Below are positions 31,457-34,228 of a DNA stretch of 34,228 nt, piece after piece. Every line of letters starts with the position of its first letter. Within the stretch, counting starts at the first letter, position 1. The notes under the pieces are model-generated. The model was not told where the DNA came from, did not search any database, and saw nothing but the letters and a program-made list of their open reading frames with translations. A program made the translations under genes and the position numbers. Source of the stretch: CAYJIL01 sp964370235 (GTDB lineage Bacteria; Bacteroidota; Bacteroidia; Bacteroidales; Rikenellaceae); contig CAYJIL010000014.1 in the NCBI GenBank assembly GCA_964370235.1, forward strand, positions 1 to 34,228, given 5' to 3'.

Positions 31457-34003
31457 ATGAAGCAGAGAAAATATAAAAGAGTAGATGTAATATCACTCGA
31501 TATTTCGTCTAGCGGCATGATTGCCAAAGATGGCAACTGCCAAGAGATTATGAATATGAGAAAGGCAGATAGGCACTGGAGCAATGTGTGCCAAGCCCAA
31601 AGCCTAACTAGCAGTAGCGTCAAACACGAAATTCTATATCATCACAAGGCAGCTGGCGAAGATTGCTACATTATAAAAGACGGTCGACAAATAGTGCACG
31701 CAAAAATAGATTTGCACAGTGGCGAAGTAACAATTGTTGCACAACTATTTATGGCGAACAATGTTGACGAGATTAAGATTTTTAGTTTTGGAACAGTTCT
31801 TTACATTACCGAGGGAGAAAACGAGAGTGTTTTCGTATATTACAACCAAAACTATACTCTCTTTGAGATAGACAAGATAGAGCCAATCGAAAATGCGCAA
31901 ATTGGTACGACATACCTAGTAGCCGATGGATCAGATCTCGAAAACTCGTATGATCGCCCACTCGTTGCCCAAGTAGAGTGCGACCAAAACGGAGCAGTTA
32001 CAAGCTTTACAAGGCACGATAACTATCACCATGGTTTATTGCGTTCGCAAGGCTACGTAACGGGAACAAGCTACATGATGATTGGGTATCGGCTGTGGGA
32101 TGGTTCAATTGTGAAATGTAGCAGATTGTATATGCTACAAAACGAGCACGAGAACGATAAATCGCCTCACGGGCTAATAAGGACAAAGAGCGAAAATACC
32201 TATCGATACTTTACGTCAATAAAGGGAGGCAAGTTTACGGTGTCGTTTGTTTTGCCCGATTTGGTGGTGGAATCGCCACTTGTGACATCGGTAGTACTAC
32301 TTGCTACACGACCTTGCGACACATACGATTTTGAGAATATACATACGCAATTTGATACCTCGCAAGCCACATCACTCAACGATGGCGCAGTAATGATTAC
32401 TTCTCGTGCATCGCTCATTACACAAGAAGCAAAGAGCGCCCCATACTCGCCATACTACATAATAAAAGAGGTGGATACGATTGCCGAAAACAAGTACTCC
32501 GACATCGCACTCGAATATAACGAGCACTTCGAAAATATTCATTTTGGAACAACCTATACACCCAACTTCTCGATACATTCACAAAAAGCAAAACACCACC
32601 TCGACTACAACAATCGCCTACACATGGCAGATATTACACAAAAGCTATATAAAGGCTCGCCCCACCTACACACTAGCTATACGTATGGCGATGGCAGTGT
32701 ATATCGAGGAGTGAGAGATAATAACATCACAATATTTTGTAGCGTTAAAATATTGATAGATGGACAAACAAAGCTAGTAAAGAGTAGCGAAACACAACCT
32801 ATAATCTACACAAAAGACCAAAGCGAGGGCAAGTATATTGTAGTTCCTAATATTCTAAGTTATCACGATAGCCGAGCTACCGAGCTAACAATTAGCTATT
32901 ACGACATGCGCACAGGTGTGAGTGCTACAATAAAGAGCTACAAGCTAAACAGCGCCCCCGAGGTAAATATATCGTGGTATGCCGACCATAGCCAAGGCTC
33001 GCTACTCTACCATCATGCACTACTATTACCCACAGCAGCTAGCTCAACACCACAAACGGTAGACGATGTTGTGATAGATCACGACAAAATAGTGGTATCA
33101 GAAAACGGCAATCCATTCTCATTTTTGCCAGCACACACCTATTACATTGGACAAGGAATAAAAATATATCGCCTTACAAGCTCATCGCAACAGCTCACCG
33201 AGAGCCGATTTGGACAACACCCAGTAGTGGTATTCACCAGCGAAGGGATATTTTCGCTAGAGCGTGGGGCGGGCGATATTCTATACAGCCAAATAGTGCC
33301 AATAAGCAACGATATTATCGACCAGGATAGCGATATTATAGCCGTTGAGCCATTTATATTCTACTGCAATGCTCGTTCGGTGATGATGCAAATTGGTAGC
33401 AGGGTCGAACAACTATCGGGCCCTATCGAGGTATCGCCATCGCAAAATAGCCACCCTCCACTCTCACAATATATTAAGGGTGCATTTTTGTTATATAGCT
33501 CGATATATGGCGAATTACACCTGTGCAACAACAACTACGAGCATAGCTACTGCTACCAAATTAACGAAAAGGTGTGGAGCATGCGACAAATAAATGGCAA
33601 GAAGGTATCCGATTCGCAGTATAGCCAAAAGGGTGTAATATTCGATCTCAACAAAGAAGAAGATATTACAAAGCCACTAGCCTGCTCGCTCTTGACAATG
33701 GCAATAAAGCTCGACCATTATAGCTATAAACACCTAGATGCAATGCTGCTTGCTACCGAGAGTAGCTTGGGTACATTGTGGGAAGTCGAGGTAGAGGGCT
33801 CAAACAACCTAGTACAGTGGCAGAGCATAAAACGTAGTGTGATGGATAGCTCGCTGCGAAGATTCACTAGCTCGTGGCTATATCTACGCATAGGGGTAGA
33901 AGTTAAAGGTTATGCACAAGAGGGCAACAGCGGCACTAGGTTCTCAATATCGGCATTCGATTTTGAGTACTACACTCGATTTGATCGCCACTTGCGCAAC
34001 TAA
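31457..34003 (+). CDS. Tail nozzle/stabilization-like phage protein (P22/crAss type)
   Basis: The 848-residue beta-rich protein has a block (about 540-645) that matches tail-stabilization or nozzle proteins of P22 and crAss-like phages: KIVVSENGNPFSF, YYIGQGIKIYRL, ESRFGQHPVVVFTSEGIFSL, then DIIAVEPFIFYCNARSVMMQ. In such virions it caps the portal and connects to the tail. N-terminal repeats of short strands (residues 1-500) fit a propeller-like body. A GAGGAG Shine-Dalgarno sits 9 bp before the start. It forms one operon with the 84-residue gene and is divergent from the portal operon. No tail fibre or tape-measure gene is next to it. The reading frame is open throughout. Confidence 0.65.
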   Translation: MKQRKYKRVDVISLDISSSGMIAKDGNCQEIMNMRKADRHWSNVCQAQSLTSSSVKHEILYHHKAAGEDCYIIKDGRQIVHAKIDLHSGEVTIVAQLFMANNVDEIKIFSFGTVLYITEGENESVFVYYNQNYTLFEIDKIEPIENAQIGTTYLVADGSDLENSYDRPLVAQVECDQNGAVTSFTRHDNYHHGLLRSQGYVTGTSYMMIGYRLWDGSIVKCSRLYMLQNEHENDKSPHGLIRTKSENTYRYFTSIKGGKFTVSFVLPDLVVESPLVTSVVLLATRPCDTYDFENIHTQFDTSQATSLNDGAVMITSRASLITQEAKSAPYSPYYIIKEVDTIAENKYSDIALEYNEHFENIHFGTTYTPNFSIHSQKAKHHLDYNNRLHMADITQKLYKGSPHLHTSYTYGDGSVYRGVRDNNITIFCSVKILIDGQTKLVKSSETQPIIYTKDQSEGKYIVVPNILSYHDSRATELTISYYDMRTGVSATIKSYKLNSAPEVNISWYADHSQGSLLYHHALLLPTAASSTPQTVDDVVIDHDKIVVSENGNPFSFLPAHTYYIGQGIKIYRLTSSSQQLTESRFGQHPVVVFTSEGIFSLERGAGDILYSQIVPISNDIIDQDSDIIAVEPFIFYCNARSVMMQIGSRVEQLSGPIEVSPSQNSHPPLSQYIKGAFLLYSSIYGELHLCNNNYEHSYCYQINEKVWSMRQINGKKVSDSQYSQKGVIFDLNKEEDITKPLACSLLTMAIKLDHYSYKHLDAMLLATESSLGTLWEVEVEGSNNLVQWQSIKRSVMDSSLRRFTSSWLYLRIGVEVKGYAQEGNSGTRFSISAFDFEYYTRFDRHLRN

Positions 34004-34118
34004 ATTATGGTAGATAAAAAACCTCTATCTGCGTACTACTGTACTTTATAGTCTGCGTTTTAAGGAAACTATGATGCACATAAATTCGATCCTTATTTTC
34101 CCAAGACACCAATAACAC
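34004..34118. other. Short spacer between the nozzle-like gene and queA terminator
   Basis: This 115-bp stretch has no open gene. A TCTGCGT motif occurs twice (near 34028 and 34053), of unknown meaning. No attachment-site-like repeat was found between this side and the 27603 side of the module. Confidence 0.4.
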
Positions 34119-34158
34119 AAAAAAAGAGGTTGTCTCGAATTATTCAAGACAACCTCTT
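34119..34158 (-). terminator. Intrinsic terminator after queA
   Basis: Minus strand AAGAGGTTGTCT and AGACAACCTCTT arms pair, with inner core TCTTGAATAATTCGAGA and seven U following (34125-34119 on plus as A). The T:G wobble in the core exists only in minus-strand RNA, so it ends the gene to its right. Confidence 0.8.
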
Positions 34159-34178
34159 ATTATAAGATGTGTGCAATT

Positions 34179-34228
34179 TTATAGAATAAGCATTGCATCA
34201 CCATATGTACCAAACCTGTAACCCTCTT
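34179..34228 (-). CDS. queA: C-terminal end of QueA (tRNA ribosyltransferase-isomerase), partial
   Basis: The last 50 bp encode, on the minus strand, EGYRFGTYGDAMLIL and then a TAA stop. This matches the conserved QueA C-terminus (GYR-F-YGDAM). QueA adds the epoxycyclopentane ring from S-adenosylmethionine in queuosine synthesis. The gene runs off the right edge, so only the end is seen. Confidence 0.75.
   Translation of the reverse strand, partial: EGYRFGTYGDAMLIL

Noticed and set aside
27603..34118. Complete integrated prophage with attachment sites
   Set aside because: No integrase, capsid, terminase, lysis or repressor gene is present, and I found no direct repeat flanking the block.
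1..34228. tRNA, rRNA, CRISPR arrays or insertion sequences
   Set aside because: I looked in the intergenic regions on both strands and saw no cloverleaf-like, spacer-repeat or transposase-related sequence.

Overview
The window reads as a chromosomal segment of an anaerobic Bacteroidales-type bacterium. It has TonB-dependent receptors paired with lipoproteins, promoters of the Bacteroidetes type (TTTG, about 20 bp, TAnnTTTG), mostly weak Shine-Dalgarno signals, futalosine-pathway menaquinone genes, GH20 and GH76 glycosidases and a DUF5723-type barrel. A cysteate synthase-like gene hints at a sulfonolipid maker, as in Rikenellaceae (Alistipes) and relatives. That placement is inference; there is no rRNA gene to confirm it. 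I saw no tRNA, rRNA, CRISPR array, integrase or transposase.

Layout. 1-3330 (minus strand): a cobalamin riboswitch controls a BtuG-like surface lipoprotein and a BtuB-like receptor, ended by a perfect 40-bp palindromic terminator. 3437-9613: purT, then an exact tandem duplication of a 1404-bp unit carrying a nagX-like membrane acetyltransferase, then a GH20 beta-hexosaminidase. The duplication junction lies in a 13-bp microhomology shared by purT and the GH20 gene; both of those genes stay intact and short 3' fragments of each lie between the nagX copies. 10113-11697 (plus): a GH76 glycosidase lipoprotein and an exported thioredoxin. 11836-16185 (minus): a TonB-dependent receptor with a carboxypeptidase-D-like N-terminal domain and its beta-helix-like lipoprotein partner. 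16432-19226 (minus): a large lipoprotein and a DUF5723-type outer-membrane protein. 19391-22504 (minus): mqnB, mqnD, holA and a rhomboid protease, tightly packed. 22567-25917 (minus): lon and nadA. 26248-27534 (plus): a PLP enzyme that looks like cysteate synthase rather than threonine synthase. 34179 to the end (minus): the C-terminus of queA.

Between the cysteate synthase gene and queA is the most unusual part, 27622-34003. It holds five intact genes in two divergent operons. One encodes a P22/crAss-type portal protein, a coiled-coil protein and a small ejection-protein-like product; the other a short coiled-coil protein and an 848-residue tail-nozzle/stabilization-like protein. Together these look like the DNA-delivery end of a podovirus, but no capsid, terminase, integrase, repressor or lysis gene is present. 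The genes look host-like in codon style, use a host-type promoter, and several carry strong Shine-Dalgarno sites. It may be a remnant, a domesticated injection apparatus, or one locus of a split gene-transfer-agent-like system.

Terminators in the window share features. Three of them (11714, 16348, 34124) have a common hairpin core and loop on unrelated or differing outer stems, and G:U wobbles show which strand each acts on.
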